Assembly: GCA_026399205.1 (NCBI GenBank)
Contig: JAPLRL010000006.1
Coordinates: 1 to 44,352 of the forward strand
Direction of reading: 5' to 3'
DNA from: Gammaproteobacteria bacterium
Lineage (GTDB): Bacteria > Pseudomonadota > Gammaproteobacteria > Legionellales > Legionellaceae
DNA length: 44,352 nt
In this document: in pieces, positions 1 through 10,040 of the stretch
Layout of the letters: each line of letters opens with the position of its first letter
How positions within the stretch are numbered: position 1 is the first letter of the stretch
Notes under the pieces: model-generated
What the model saw: only the letters and a program-made list of their open reading frames with translations
The model's database searches: none
Told to the model about the DNA's origin: nothing
Made by a program: the position numbers and the translations under genes

Positions 1-880
1 CTGTGTCGACAATTGCTTAGTTTGCTCTAACCGGGCTGACCTATCGAATTCAGATTCTTTAAGTTGTACTGTCAATATCTCAATTTGCTGCATATGCGCC
101 GCGCGATGCGATTCAAGCTCTTTTAGCTGTGTCGACAATTGCTTCGTTTGCTCTAACCGGGCTAACCTATCTGATTCAGATTCTTTAAGTTGTACTGTCA
201 ATATCTCAATTTGCTGCATATGCGCTGCGCGATGCGATTCAAGCTTTTCTAGCTGTGTCGACAATTGCTTCGTTTGCTCTAACCGGGCTGACCTATCTAA
301 TTCGGATTCTTTGAGTTGTACTGTCAATATCTCAATTTGCTGCATGTGCGCCGCGCGATGCAACTCTAAATCTTCTAGCTGTGTCGACAATTGCTTCGTT
401 TGCTCTAAACGGGCTGACCTATCGAATTCAGATTCTTTAAGTTGTACTGTCAATATCTCAATTTGCTGCATGTGCGCCGCGCGATGCAACTCTAAATCTT
501 CTAGCTGTGCTGAGAGTTGCTTATTTTGCTCTAAATTGGCTAACCTATCTGATTCGGATTCTTTAAGTTGTACTGTCAATATCTTAATTTGCTGCATGTG
601 CGCTGCGCGATGCAACTCTAAATCTTCTAGATGTGCTGAGAGTTGCTTATTTTGCTCTAAATAGGCTAACCTATCTGATTCGGATTCTTTGAGGTGTACT
701 GACAATATCTCAATATGTTGCATATGCGCTGCGCGATGCAACTCTAAATCTTCTAACTGTGCTGAAAGTTGTTTATTTTGCTCTAAATGGGCTAACCTAT
801 CTGATTCGGATTCTTTGAGTTGTACTGACAATTGCTTAGTTTGTTCTAAATTCAAAGCTCGGTCAGACTCAGATTGAGTC
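1..880. repeat. 126-bp tandem repeat array (about seven units) inside the methyltransferase gene
   Basis: The marker AGCTGTGTCG or its variants begins at about -1, 125, 251, 377, 503, 629 and 755, exactly 126 bp apart. Units are nearly identical between about 1 and 500 and diverge toward 880, which points to recent expansion on the left side. The period is 42 codons, six heptads, so copy-number change keeps both the reading frame and the coiled-coil register. The array continues beyond the window edge. Confidence 0.95.
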
Positions 881-1893
881 AACTGAGTCGTTAATGTCTC
901 AATTTGATGAAAACGAGCGAATCGGTCTGCCTCTGATTCATTCAATTGCATTGTCAAAACTTCAGTTTGTTTGAGACGTGCCGTGGAATCCATCTCAAAT
1001 TGGAGTGATTGCTGTATCAAGCCTTCTTCTCGCTCTCTTAAATCTAATAATGCAAGCACCATTCTTCCTGTCGATGACGCCAATAAAGCCTTATGACTTT
1101 CCTCAACTAAATAGGGTTGTACCACCTGCCGACTCACTATGAAAAACATGTCATAGTGAGAAAAAATTGCGGGTTGAAATTGAATGTTTGGCGCATCTAA
1201 TTGATCAAAAAAACACCCAAGTGAACGCTGGCTAAATAAATATAAATGCTCGTCTGGCTTCAACATCTCTAAAAACCGACTCTGATTTTCAATTAACATT
1301 GGAAACGTCATGTCTTCTTTAAATTCAGGTGTTTGCATGAACAAAAAACCAGTCGGTTTCAAAAGCTTCATACAATGCGACATCATAGAAATGGGATCAG
1401 GCAAATGCTCAAACACATCCATCAGCACAATCACATCATAGGATACACAGGCTAAGTCAAGATCTTCTAGTAGTCCTGTCAAAACAGGAATTCCAAATGT
1501 CTGTTTGCCAAATTCAGCCACCCATGTGCTAAGCTCCACACCTGTCGCATCATAGCCAGCCTGTCGCATTAACGCCACAAAACTACCATGCGCGCAGCCT
1601 ATTTCTAATATTTTGGCAGGCGGAGGCGCATATTGAAGTAACGTCTTCAACCAATATAAATTTCTTTCTGTTAAATCGTTACGGGCTCGCTGATAAATGT
1701 CTGGAAAATGTAATTCGTCTGTTTGATGTTTTAACCAATATTGCTTACCATAAAAATCAGTTTCGTCATCGTTCACTACTAAGGTCTCTGCACTGATACC
1801 TAGTATTGAAACCAAAGTGTTACACTTGTTGCAGTGCGCGTAGTCAGCGTTAAAATCAATCAGTTCTGAATTACCACACCAACAGACGCTCAT
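1..1893 (-). CDS. SAM-dependent methyltransferase with long repeat-built coiled coil (partial, no stop in window)
   Basis: The gene reads leftward from ATG at 1893 and stays open to base 1, so 631 residues are visible and the C-terminus is missing. Residues 4-24 carry a CxC...CxxC zinc-ribbon-like pattern (CWC, CNKC) as in Methyltransf_13-type enzymes. A class I SAM fold follows: EIGCAHG at 97-103, GVEL at 118-121, MDVFEHLPDP at 158-167. From about residue 280 to the edge the chain is Glu/Gln/Leu-rich coiled coil with a 42-residue period (KESESDRLA..LEQ.KQLS..LEDLELHRAAHMQQIEIL pattern). Its start overlaps the stop of the upstream Wzt gene (TAATG), implying coupled translation. The architecture and position recall the WbdD class of O-antigen chain terminators, in which a methyltransferase caps the chain and a coiled coil sets its length; no kinase domain is visible. 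Family assignment is solid; the capping role is inferred. Confidence 0.85.
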   Translation of the reverse strand, partial: MSVCWCGNSELIDFNADYAHCNKCNTLVSILGISAETLVVNDDETDFYGKQYWLKHQTDELHFPDIYQRARNDLTERNLYWLKTLLQYAPPPAKILEIGCAHGSFVALMRQAGYDATGVELSTWVAEFGKQTFGIPVLTGLLEDLDLACVSYDVIVLMDVFEHLPDPISMMSHCMKLLKPTGFLFMQTPEFKEDMTFPMLIENQSRFLEMLKPDEHLYLFSQRSLGCFFDQLDAPNIQFQPAIFSHYDMFFIVSRQVVQPYLVEESHKALLASSTGRMVLALLDLREREEGLIQQSLQFEMDSTARLKQTEVLTMQLNESEADRFARFHQIETLTTQLTQSESDRALNLEQTKQLSVQLKESESDRLAHLEQNKQLSAQLEDLELHRAAHMQHIEILSVHLKESESDRLAYLEQNKQLSAHLEDLELHRAAHMQQIKILTVQLKESESDRLANLEQNKQLSAQLEDLELHRAAHMQQIEILTVQLKESEFDRSARLEQTKQLSTQLEDLELHRAAHMQQIEILTVQLKESELDRSARLEQTKQLSTQLEKLESHRAAHMQQIEILTVQLKESESDRLARLEQTKQLSTQLKELESHRAAHMQQIEILTVQLKESEFDRSARLEQTKQLSTQ

Positions 1894-3353
1894 TATTGAC
1901 CATCTCCCATCATCAAGGGGGGAGATTGATGCTTAATAAAACTAAATACAAATTGACCTGGTAAGTCTGCAATACCATGGTGAGTCAATTGTGAGCCTTG
2001 ACGAAGACCTGTTTTCATTCCAACACTAAATACACCTACAGTAGGTAACAAACAAATACGAGTCACCTGCGCATACAATTCTTCATGATTTAAATGTGAG
2101 CGCTGATGATAGCTATTCGCATCCATAGAAGCCAAGCCCATCTCAAATGAGTACTCCCCCGTTTGCAATTTTAACTCAATGTGTTGCTCGCAGCGAACGA
2201 GTGTTCCTATAGGATGGTATTCAGGTACATTCACCCCATACTCCAACGACCCCTTCCCATGCACAATAGTGCCCCTATCATTTCTTAAAACAATCCCACC
2301 CAATGGAACCGAAATGGGCTTCAACGTCAAGAATTCATGACAAAAAACAGCCGTCTCTCCCTGAGCAAACCGATGACGTGGATTTCCAAAACCATCAAAA
2401 ATAGCATATCTTGTGCATTTCGCCATACCGTTATGAACTTGGACCAAAGAAGAAGCATCAATCCAGCCCGTCTTTTGATCCCATTTATCTTGTTGAATAT
2501 TTACTTGAACCTCTTGAAACTCAGATTGGCTTAATACGATATTTTCCTCAACCCTATCCGATTGGTTAGACAAATAATAATGTTTTGTTGCTTCAGTTGC
2601 CGATCCGATGAAACGAACTTGACCAGCCTCTAATAAAATAGCACGATCACAATATTGCTCTATATCTGACATACCATGAGAGACGATTAAAATAGCCGCG
2701 CCTGCCTGCTTCAGCGCTTCTAGCCGAGCATAGCATTTCTGTCTAAAAAAAATATCTCCGACCGCCAATGCCTCATCAATGATGATAATTGATGCATCTA
2801 CATGCGCTTGAACTGCAAACGCTAAACGCACAAACATCCCACTAGAGTATGTTTTTACGGGTTGATCAATGAACTCACCTATCTCTGCAAATGCAACAAT
2901 TTGCTCATAACGGTCTTCAATTTGTTGTTGCGTTAATCCGAGAATATAGCCATTTAAAAAGATATTTTCTTTGCCTGTAAAATCGGGATTAAAGCCACTT
3001 CCCAACTCTAAGAGTGCCGCAATGCGATGAGACGTTTTTATTTCGCCACTCGTTGGCGTTAATGTACCCGCTATTAATTGCAATAATGTACTTTTACCAC
3101 TGCCATTCACACCAATAATGCCCATGGTCTCACCAGCGTGTACTTGAAATGATATATCACGTAACGCCCAAAAAGGTCGGGCGTAATGGGTGTCTGTTTT
3201 TTTCTTTCGCCTGACTCGATTAAACGCTCTACGTAAAGGAGGAAGAACCAATTGTTTTAGACGATCTTGTGGGGTCGCATAGAGATCGTAACGTTTACTT
3301 ACTTGATGAACGTCAATGACGATTTGTTCATCGGTAAGGTTGTTATTAGACAT
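1893..3353 (-). CDS. wzt: O-antigen/polysaccharide ABC exporter ATP-binding protein, Wzt type
   Basis: 486 residues. The nucleotide-binding domain covers about 10-250: Walker A GVNGSGKS (81-88), signature YSSGM (169-173), Walker B IIIIDE (189-194), followed by the H-loop in VSHGMSD. The remaining ~220 residues form the extra C-terminal domain typical of Wzt proteins that recognise the modified end of a finished O-chain. The ATG at 3353 is preceded by a GAGAGGGACAG purine stretch. It lies 37 bp downstream of gmd and overlaps the next gene, the methyltransferase, by one base, as expected for a Wzt that reads a methylated chain end. Its Wzm partner is not adjacent: an inactivated copy lies at 6006 and an intact one at 35760 on the opposite strand. 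Certain as to family; substrate unknown. Confidence 0.93.
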   Translation of the reverse strand: MSNNNLTDEQIVIDVHQVSKRYDLYATPQDRLKQLVLPPLRRAFNRVRRKKKTDTHYARPFWALRDISFQVHAGETMGIIGVNGSGKSTLLQLIAGTLTPTSGEIKTSHRIAALLELGSGFNPDFTGKENIFLNGYILGLTQQQIEDRYEQIVAFAEIGEFIDQPVKTYSSGMFVRLAFAVQAHVDASIIIIDEALAVGDIFFRQKCYARLEALKQAGAAILIVSHGMSDIEQYCDRAILLEAGQVRFIGSATEATKHYYLSNQSDRVEENIVLSQSEFQEVQVNIQQDKWDQKTGWIDASSLVQVHNGMAKCTRYAIFDGFGNPRHRFAQGETAVFCHEFLTLKPISVPLGGIVLRNDRGTIVHGKGSLEYGVNVPEYHPIGTLVRCEQHIELKLQTGEYSFEMGLASMDANSYHQRSHLNHEELYAQVTRICLLPTVGVFSVGMKTGLRQGSQLTHHGIADLPGQFVFSFIKHQSPPLMMGDGQ

Positions 3354-3390
3354 CTGTCCCTCTCTGGTTTTCTATGTTATGCAATCCCCA

Positions 3391-4461
<1,071 letters not shown>

Positions 4462-4489
4462 TTACAGAATGTTTTCTCATCAATAAAGT

Positions 4490-4518
4490 ATTATACTCGG
4501 TGTTCGAGTTTTTAAATT
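4490..4518 (-). promoter_or_regulatory. possible promoter of the gmd-wzt-methyltransferase unit
   Basis: On the minus strand a perfect TATAAT lies at 4495-4490, about 65 bases before the gmd start. No good TTGACA match is found at 16-18 bases spacing. A small inverted repeat ACTCG-N5-CGAGT at 4495-4509 abuts the -10 box and could be an operator. Weak evidence. Confidence 0.3.
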
Positions 4519-4538
4519 TTGATAAATAAAAATGCCAA

Positions 4539-4617
4539 CGTCATTGCGAGCGCTGCGAAGCAATCCATGGTTTCGCACTCCGAACTCCTGGATTGCTTCG
4601 CAGCGCTCGCAATGACG
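4539..4617. repeat. palindromic intergenic element (29-bp arms)
   Basis: Arms 4539-4567 and 4589-4617 are perfect or near-perfect inverted copies (CGTCATTGCGAGCGC... / ...GCGCTCGCAATGACG) around a 21-base loop. It lies between the divergent gmd and GT2 genes. The sequence type is a dispersed palindrome common in intracellular bacteria. It can form a stable hairpin in transcripts of either direction. Confidence 0.9.
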
Positions 4618-4637
4618 GGCATTAGGAGAGTAAGCGC

Positions 4638-5966
4638 ATGAAAATGAGTATCATTACCCCTTCTTTTCAACAAGGCGCTTACATACTAAAAACATTGCAA
4701 AGTGTTGCAACTCAATATATCAAATCAGATCTTGAGCACATTGTCATGGATGGCGGCAGCACAGATCAAACCATTGATATTCTAAAAAATGCCACTCAAG
4801 TTATGCCTCATCTCACTTGGACATCTGAACCTGATAAAGGCCAAACCCATGCAGTCAATAAAGGCATATTAGCCAGCTCTGGGGACATCATCGGCTGGCT
4901 CAATTCAGATGATATTTACTATCCAGATACATTACAAACCATACTCGATTTCTTTAAAATGCATCCCGAAGTTGATGTTGTTTATGGTGAAGCTGATAAC
5001 ATGGATATTGATGATAAAACTATTGGGCCGTATCCAACTGAACCATGGAACCATCACCGATTAACAGAAACCTGTTATATTTCTCAACCGACTGTATTTT
5101 TCAGACGTCACGTTTTTAATCACTATGGTTTCCTGAATGAATCGCTACAATACTGCATGGATTATGAGTATTGGTTACGCCTAAGCCAAGCCAACGCGGC
5201 TGTTGCTTTTCTTCCCAAAAAACTTGCTGGATCAAGAATACATCCGGAAACAAAAACGATTAGTGCAAGAACTCAAGCAGATATTGAGGCTAATCATATG
5301 GTAAAAGACAAGTTAGGTTGGGTGCCTAATTCGCATATATATAACTATGCTCACGGTGTACTAAAAAAAAGCCCCCCCCAAAAAACTCCCTCCCATATAT
5401 TTCTTCTCAAATTATCCTATCAAACCCTTCTGAGCTCACTCTATTGGAACAAAAAAACACCTAGTGCTTTATTGAGCCAGGTGGGACGTTGGTTATCTGA
5501 TGCATATGGTGCATACTGGCATTTTAAAAGGCCTATTGTATCACACGTAAATCAAGGACATACTCAGCTTGAGCTGAGCGGTTCTATGGGCGCATACAAC
5601 CGTGAGCATGCTGGACGCCGTTGGTGGCAATGGGTAGATCAGCAGGTGATCTATACATTTACCCCATCTGGAGTTACATCAACAGCTTTACATTCTCACT
5701 TTGAATTTAAATATAAGTTACGAAGTGCGCAAACGCTGACCATTGATATCTTGACTACAAAAAATAACCGTTTTAAATTTATAATTCCTAAAACAGAGAC
5801 AATCGTTTCAGGTTTTTTTTCTAAGGACCTTGAGATCCCATTAGGAGAAATAAAATCCGTACAATTTTGCTCTGATTGTCAATCTACACCACTCAGTGAA
5901 GCCGATAAACGAATGGCTTCTTGGCGAATATTCAATTTTGTAGTAAGTGCTCAATATAGCAAATAG
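4638..5966 (+). CDS. GT2-family glycosyltransferase with C-terminal beta-domain
   Basis: 442 residues. Residues 1-225 are a GT-A fold GT2 transferase: SIITPSFQQG at the start, DGGSTD near 39-44, and the metal-binding LNSDD near 89-93. Such enzymes transfer a nucleotide-activated sugar in the cytoplasm during surface polysaccharide assembly. Residues about 290-442 form a separate beta-rich segment beginning near RRWWQWVD, reminiscent of the repeated domain of the protein at 38725. AGGAG lies nine bases before the ATG. At 5363-5385 (residues ~242-249, between the two parts) the gene contains A8-G-C8-A6, a tract prone to slippage; as written the frame is open. Followed closely by a broken wzm. 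Acceptor and donor unknown. Confidence 0.88.
   Translation: MKMSIITPSFQQGAYILKTLQSVATQYIKSDLEHIVMDGGSTDQTIDILKNATQVMPHLTWTSEPDKGQTHAVNKGILASSGDIIGWLNSDDIYYPDTLQTILDFFKMHPEVDVVYGEADNMDIDDKTIGPYPTEPWNHHRLTETCYISQPTVFFRRHVFNHYGFLNESLQYCMDYEYWLRLSQANAAVAFLPKKLAGSRIHPETKTISARTQADIEANHMVKDKLGWVPNSHIYNYAHGVLKKSPPQKTPSHIFLLKLSYQTLLSSLYWNKKTPSALLSQVGRWLSDAYGAYWHFKRPIVSHVNQGHTQLELSGSMGAYNREHAGRRWWQWVDQQVIYTFTPSGVTSTALHSHFEFKYKLRSAQTLTIDILTTKNNRFKFIIPKTETIVSGFFSKDLEIPLGEIKSVQFCSDCQSTPLSEADKRMASWRIFNFVVSAQYSK
5363..5385 (+). repeat. homopolymer cluster A8-G-C8-A6 inside the GT2 gene
   Basis: Eight A, one G, eight C and six A occur in succession. A one-base change would truncate the protein just after the catalytic domain. 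Such C tracts are classic contingency loci in surface-polysaccharide genes; switching itself is not shown here. Confidence 0.85.
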
Positions 5967-6005
5967 AGAGAGCAAATATAATGGAAGATATGGTTACAAT
6001 GAAGC

Positions 6006-6260
6006 ATGAAAATTAAAATGTATAATATTGAAAGGAAAAGCCATCTTGCACGAATATTTATTGATTTATGGCAACACCGCAACCTTATTTATCAGCTGAC
6101 GAAACGTGACATTTTAACAAAATACCGTGGATCTTTTGCGGGTTTACTATGGCTACTATTCTCCCCACTCCTGATGCTGGGTCTCTATACGGTGGTACTT
6201 GGCGTATTTATGCACTCTAAATAGCCTGGCGTTAAAAATTGGCTGGCAGTATATGACCAT
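6006..6260 (+). pseudogene. truncated wzm (ABC-2 polysaccharide exporter permease)
   Basis: The open part encodes 72 residues that align with the first ~70 of the intact Wzm at 35760: both have RxLIYQLTKR, ILTKYRGSFAGL and SPLLML..YTVV blocks. The frame ends at TAG 6222-6224 where the family usually has Trp (SK-stop-PGV against xRW.GA), so a TGG to TAG change is likely. A few further codons look related, but the ~200 remaining residues of a permease are absent before the next gene. Nucleotide identity to the intact copy is moderate, so it is not a recent duplicate. It probably once was the partner of the nearby wzt. Confidence 0.85.
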
Positions 6261-6362
6261 AAATAAATATCGTTATTGCCCATTCTTCCCGCCCAACAAT
6301 ACTAGCATGTACTGAAAGCAGATGAAAAAAAAGAAGGTTGCGATCAGAAACAGCAGCAAACA

Positions 6363-7556
6363 TTACATTAACCCATCTATAAAAGCATCTACCTGACTAA
6401 AATGCTCAGCCCAGGTGGGTGGTTTAAAATCACTCATACGTGACAATTGGGCCTGTCTACTCACACTATGGGAATCGGTATACGCTAAAATTAACTCAGC
6501 CCACCGTTTTCCATCTAGTGGATGCGCATAGTCAGGAATCTCCCGTGCTATCTCTCTAAACACGGGTATATCACTTACAATAGTAGGGACTTTTAAGGTT
6601 AAAGCCTCCGCCACAGGCAACCCATATCCTTCAGTAAATGAAGGAAACAACAATGCCTGAGCATGATGCAGATAAGTAGCTACCTCGCTATCAGTACAAT
6701 CAGATCTCTCGATAACCATGTTTTTTAATACTGAGCTACGTTCAAGTAAATCAATCACTTGCTCACACTTCCACCCCCGTTGACCGATAATAACGAGTCG
6801 TGGTGATTGTTCACCCAAACGCATGATTAAATCATGCCATATCTGTAATAACAAAATATGGTTTTTACGTGGCTCTATGGTGCCCAAAACCACAAAATAG
6901 GGCGCGCTCATCGGTCGTGGGCCGGGCTCATGATGTTTCAGAGCAGAGGCCAATGGTGCCATAACTGTTGGTGGCGGTGATTGTTGAGTTTGATTTGCAT
7001 ATTGCTCGAACAGGTTAGACGTAGCCTCTGAATATAAAATAACGCCTCGCGCTAATTTCAATATCCCATTGATTCGATTTTCATGCTTTGCGGCCGCGCC
7101 TTCAACACAATACTCCGGATGCGTCATTGGAATGGAGTCATGATAAACAAATATAGGATGTAATCCTAATGAAGCTAATACAGGAGAATACTGCGGATGA
7201 TCCAAGCCATCATAACAGATATTCAATACAAATCCGCCAGCTGGTTTGTTCGTATAACATTTTTTAAGAAACCTACGCATGAAAGTTGGCTTAGCTGTCG
7301 AGTTAATGATTGATTTCACTGCATGTTTAGAACCGGATCCTAATATTTCAGTAAACAAACGATCCGATTGTGACCGAGACAACAGGCTCTCAGCGCCTTT
7401 CAATCCATATAATGCCTGTGCACAATGACCATAGTGTTCCATGTAGGCCAACGCCACCCTCAAAAACCCAGTGGGTTGCCGATCTATTAAAAAACTACTC
7501 ACAAGATGGCTGACATCTAATACGATATTTTTAGAGCTAGGAGGTGAACTTAACAC
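6363..7556 (-). CDS. GT4-family glycosyltransferase (paralogue A)
   Basis: 397 residues, GTG start preceded by GAGGG at seven bases. GT-B fold: an N-terminal half starting VLDVSHLVSSFL and a GT4 donor-binding half with VVLGTIEPRKNH (222-233), IIGQRGWK (256-263) and the EX7E-type signature FTEGYGLPVAEAL (307-319). Related to mannosyl/rhamnosyl transferases of O-antigen loci. Close paralogues lie at 10171 and, more distantly, 25107; all share the RxPTG..RV.LAY entry, DLIPM.HPEYC and HAQALLFP blocks. Cytoplasmic assembly of a polysaccharide is the likely role; sugar specificity cannot be told from sequence. Confidence 0.88.
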   Translation of the reverse strand: MLSSPPSSKNIVLDVSHLVSSFLIDRQPTGFLRVALAYMEHYGHCAQALYGLKGAESLLSRSQSDRLFTEILGSGSKHAVKSIINSTAKPTFMRRFLKKCYTNKPAGGFVLNICYDGLDHPQYSPVLASLGLHPIFVYHDSIPMTHPEYCVEGAAAKHENRINGILKLARGVILYSEATSNLFEQYANQTQQSPPPTVMAPLASALKHHEPGPRPMSAPYFVVLGTIEPRKNHILLLQIWHDLIMRLGEQSPRLVIIGQRGWKCEQVIDLLERSSVLKNMVIERSDCTDSEVATYLHHAQALLFPSFTEGYGLPVAEALTLKVPTIVSDIPVFREIAREIPDYAHPLDGKRWAELILAYTDSHSVSRQAQLSRMSDFKPPTWAEHFSQVDAFIDGLM

Positions 7557-7601
7557 GTGTTTTACCCTCGATTCCGTAGATTAAAAAAGATTATCTTAAT
7601 A

Positions 7602-7690
7602 CATGTCATCCCCGCGAAAACGGGGATTCATCCTTAAATTAGCACTGTGCAATATCATGGATGTAACCCCGCCTTCGCGGGGAAGACATG
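7602..7690. repeat. palindromic intergenic element with two GC hairpins
   Basis: Ends CATGTC / GACATG and arms with CCCCGCGAA / TTCGCGGGG flank a centre containing ATTCATCC and GGATGTAA. Each arm also folds on itself (CCCCG...CGGGG). It lies between two minus-strand genes and resembles dispersed palindromes elsewhere in the window in style, not in sequence. Confidence 0.8.
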
Positions 7691-7722
7691 ATAAGGAACC
7701 GTATTTAGCAGATAAGCCCCCA

Positions 7723-8751
7723 CTATTGTTTAATAGCATCAACCGGTTTTTCATTATAATTCGGCATAAACCGCTGTAATGAGGCGCTTTCAATTGCCTT
7801 AACCGCAATATCTTGTACTTGTAAATTCGCTTGATTGCTTTTATCAGCTAATTGTTTGGTTTGAGACTCAAGTTGGCCAACTTTAGCCTCTAGTGCCACA
7901 ATCATTTGCTGGAATAGCTTTCGCTCTCCTTCCACTTCTTTTTGAGCTAATTTGGTCTCATAATCAAATTTAAAGGTCAATCGCTCAATGAGCGTATCGC
8001 TAGTGTCCTGAATAGCTTTTTGCAACTCCTCAGGGAATTTTTCAGATTTTTGTTTCAAACTGTTAAACTCTTGCTCTTGAGTGGCAATAATCGCCTCGCG
8101 CGCTGCAAACTCCTCCTCCAAGGCGGTGCGACGTGAAATTAGTTCTTTTTCTAATGAGTCCTTCACCGTAGCATAGTGATCTTGTTCTTTTTGGCGTGTC
8201 AAATCACGTTGATACACATACTCATCCTCTTCCCGTTGACGTGTTTTTTTCATGTTCTGTTCATTGTCCTTTTGAGACAGCTCTAGATCATCTTGCTCTT
8301 TTTTCCACATGATGCGTTTTTGTGCCATTTCTTGCTCAAATGCTTGAGTGCATTCAGTCATTTCTTTTTCAAAAGAAAGCGACTTTTCTTTTTGAGCAAG
8401 TAATAAAGCAGCTAAGCTTTCGGAGTTTATTTTGATATCGTGTAGATTTGTCAATTCTGATTGTTCAATGTCTATGGCTTGATGTAAAGCAATCAGCTGT
8501 TTATGGCTTGCCAGTAATTGCTCCTCTACTCCTTCAAGTGAACGCGTTAATGATAGCTTCAACGTTGCAATATTTTTAACAATATCATCGGTAGAATGGT
8601 TAACGGCTTTGATAACAATTTCTTTTTTCTCTTCCAGCACTTTCATATCTTGCTTGCTGGTGTTTTTTGATGTTTTAAGTTGCTGTAAGGCGTGGTGATA
8701 TGCCTCAAGAATTTCGTTTTTTGTGTTTTTTGCACTGATGTCTTCGGTCAT
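7723..8751 (-). CDS. cytoplasmic coiled-coil protein of unknown function
   Basis: 342 residues from the ATG at 8751, which has GGAG seven bases upstream; an ATG four codons earlier lacks a site. No signal peptide or membrane segment. Nearly the whole chain is charged helix rich in Glu, Lys and Gln: roughly residues 30-75, 85-240 (with KEQDDLELSQKD, QREEDEYVYQRD, RRTALEEEFAARE) and 255-320, consistent with a long rod. The C-terminus ends in a short non-coiled tail (RFMPNYNEKPVD). I do not recognise a family. It sits 73 bp downstream of the AAA_14 ATPase gene on the same strand and upstream of a glycosyltransferase. Confidence 0.7.
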   Translation of the reverse strand: MTEDISAKNTKNEILEAYHHALQQLKTSKNTSKQDMKVLEEKKEIVIKAVNHSTDDIVKNIATLKLSLTRSLEGVEEQLLASHKQLIALHQAIDIEQSELTNLHDIKINSESLAALLLAQKEKSLSFEKEMTECTQAFEQEMAQKRIMWKKEQDDLELSQKDNEQNMKKTRQREEDEYVYQRDLTRQKEQDHYATVKDSLEKELISRRTALEEEFAAREAIIATQEQEFNSLKQKSEKFPEELQKAIQDTSDTLIERLTFKFDYETKLAQKEVEGERKLFQQMIVALEAKVGQLESQTKQLADKSNQANLQVQDIAVKAIESASLQRFMPNYNEKPVDAIKQ

Positions 8752-8824
8752 GATGGGCTCCATAAATCATATTGATGTATTCAAGAATGGCATACTACAG
8801 AACCGAAAAAAAAATGCAAATTGT

Positions 8825-10015
8825 TTAAAAGTCATGTCGCGAAGAGTCCCCAAAATAATACTTCACTCCTTCTTGCCAAGGATAAACCATGACTTGATCA
8901 ACTTTTTTCTTATAGGGATCATTTGAGAAACAAACCAATTCACTAGGCCCGATGTCCTTAGCAAGTTGCTGTAATGCCCGCAGATCACTATCCCGCACTT
9001 CCTGAGTACTTTTAATTTCAATTAAAAGTACCGGTTTTCCTGGTCTTTCCACCACGAGATCAACTTCAACCCCCGCCCCCGTCATCAGGTAAGAAAATCG
9101 GTATTCAGTTTGAAAGTAGGCGGCTAACTTAATGCATTCCATCACAATAAAACTTTCAAATATCTCCCCATAGTAACTCGTACCTGGAACAGGTATCACG
9201 CCCAACATACGAGCCAAAGCACGTGTGACACCGATGTCAAAAAAATAAAATTTGGGTGCCGCATGTAAGCGTTTTCTAAATGAATGATGATAAGGTTCTA
9301 ACAATACACCTAACAACGTGTCTTCTAACAAAGAAAAATAATTTTTAACGGTTTTATCATCCGCACCCACATCTCTTGAAATATTTGAATAATTGATAAT
9401 TTTTCCATTGGATTGTGCTGCAACCTCTAAAAATCGTCGGAAAGGATCTAGTTGTTTAATCAGATGTTCTGCCCAAATTTCTTCTTTTAAATAGGTCAGT
9501 GTATAAGCTTGAAGAAACTGCTGTTTTTCCTGCGTATTTTTAAAATTAAAAACCCCCGGTAACATGCCATATAACAATGCGGACTGTAAATCGAAGGAGT
9601 CTCCCAGCTCAAGATAGGAAAAAGGGTATAAATGATAAACAAACGCTCTACCAGCCAACAAATTAACACCGGCGACTTTCAATTTTCGTGCACTCGAACC
9701 CGTTAAAATAAAATATTTTCCACATTTTTTGGTTTCAAGTAGTAAATGGACAACATCTAATAATTTAGGGACTTTTTGGATCTCATCAATAATGACATAG
9801 TGTACACTTGAAGGCATGGCCTCAACAATGGCGACCAACTCCATTGGGTTACGCGCAAAGCGATCTTCAATGACCGTATCCAGTAAGTTGATATAACTAC
9901 TTTCAGTTGTTTGAATTTTATAGACACGTTCAACCAACGTACTTTTACCGACACCTCTTGCACCAAATAAAAACAAACTATAGTGTGTGGATAAAGACAA
10001 TAAGCGTTTTTGCAT
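8825..10015 (-). CDS. AAA_14 / DUF4143 ATPase with nuclease-like C-terminus
   Basis: 396 residues from the ATG at 10015, which has AGAGG five bases upstream; an in-frame ATG 14 codons earlier lies inside a palindrome and has no ribosome site. Walker A is FGARGVGKS, Walker B VIIDEI, sensor 1 ILTGSSARK, followed by the LLxGxLP segment and a DUF4143 domain in the C-terminal half. The end contains VEVDLVVE...LLIEIKS, the D..ExK arrangement of PD-(D/E)XK folds. Proteins of this family are common, often variable between strains, and their function is not settled. Its place in a polysaccharide locus looks like a late insertion, flanked by a palindrome and a GGATCCCGCGG-type repeat. Confidence 0.85.
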   Translation of the reverse strand: MQKRLLSLSTHYSLFLFGARGVGKSTLVERVYKIQTTESSYINLLDTVIEDRFARNPMELVAIVEAMPSSVHYVIIDEIQKVPKLLDVVHLLLETKKCGKYFILTGSSARKLKVAGVNLLAGRAFVYHLYPFSYLELGDSFDLQSALLYGMLPGVFNFKNTQEKQQFLQAYTLTYLKEEIWAEHLIKQLDPFRRFLEVAAQSNGKIINYSNISRDVGADDKTVKNYFSLLEDTLLGVLLEPYHHSFRKRLHAAPKFYFFDIGVTRALARMLGVIPVPGTSYYGEIFESFIVMECIKLAAYFQTEYRFSYLMTGAGVEVDLVVERPGKPVLLIEIKSTQEVRDSDLRALQQLAKDIGPSELVCFSNDPYKKKVDQVMVYPWQEGVKYYFGDSSRHDF

Positions 10016-10040
10016 GGCATCCTCTTGGACGGAGTCTATT

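Noticed and set aside
311-877. Cysteine- and serine-rich plus-strand open frames with internal repeats
   Set aside because: They are the antisense reading of the coiled-coil tandem repeats of the methyltransferase; composition and repetition come from that gene.
1-880. Regularly spaced repeats that could suggest a CRISPR array
   Set aside because: The period is 126 bp with no unique spacers, and the whole unit is coding with a 42-residue coiled-coil repeat.
7596-7808. 70-residue minus-strand frame
   Set aside because: It runs through the intergenic palindrome and the tail of the coiled-coil gene; not a real gene.
8723-8926. Small plus-strand frame overlapping the ATPase/coiled-coil gene junction
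   Set aside because: Antisense to coding DNA, no domain and no ribosome site.
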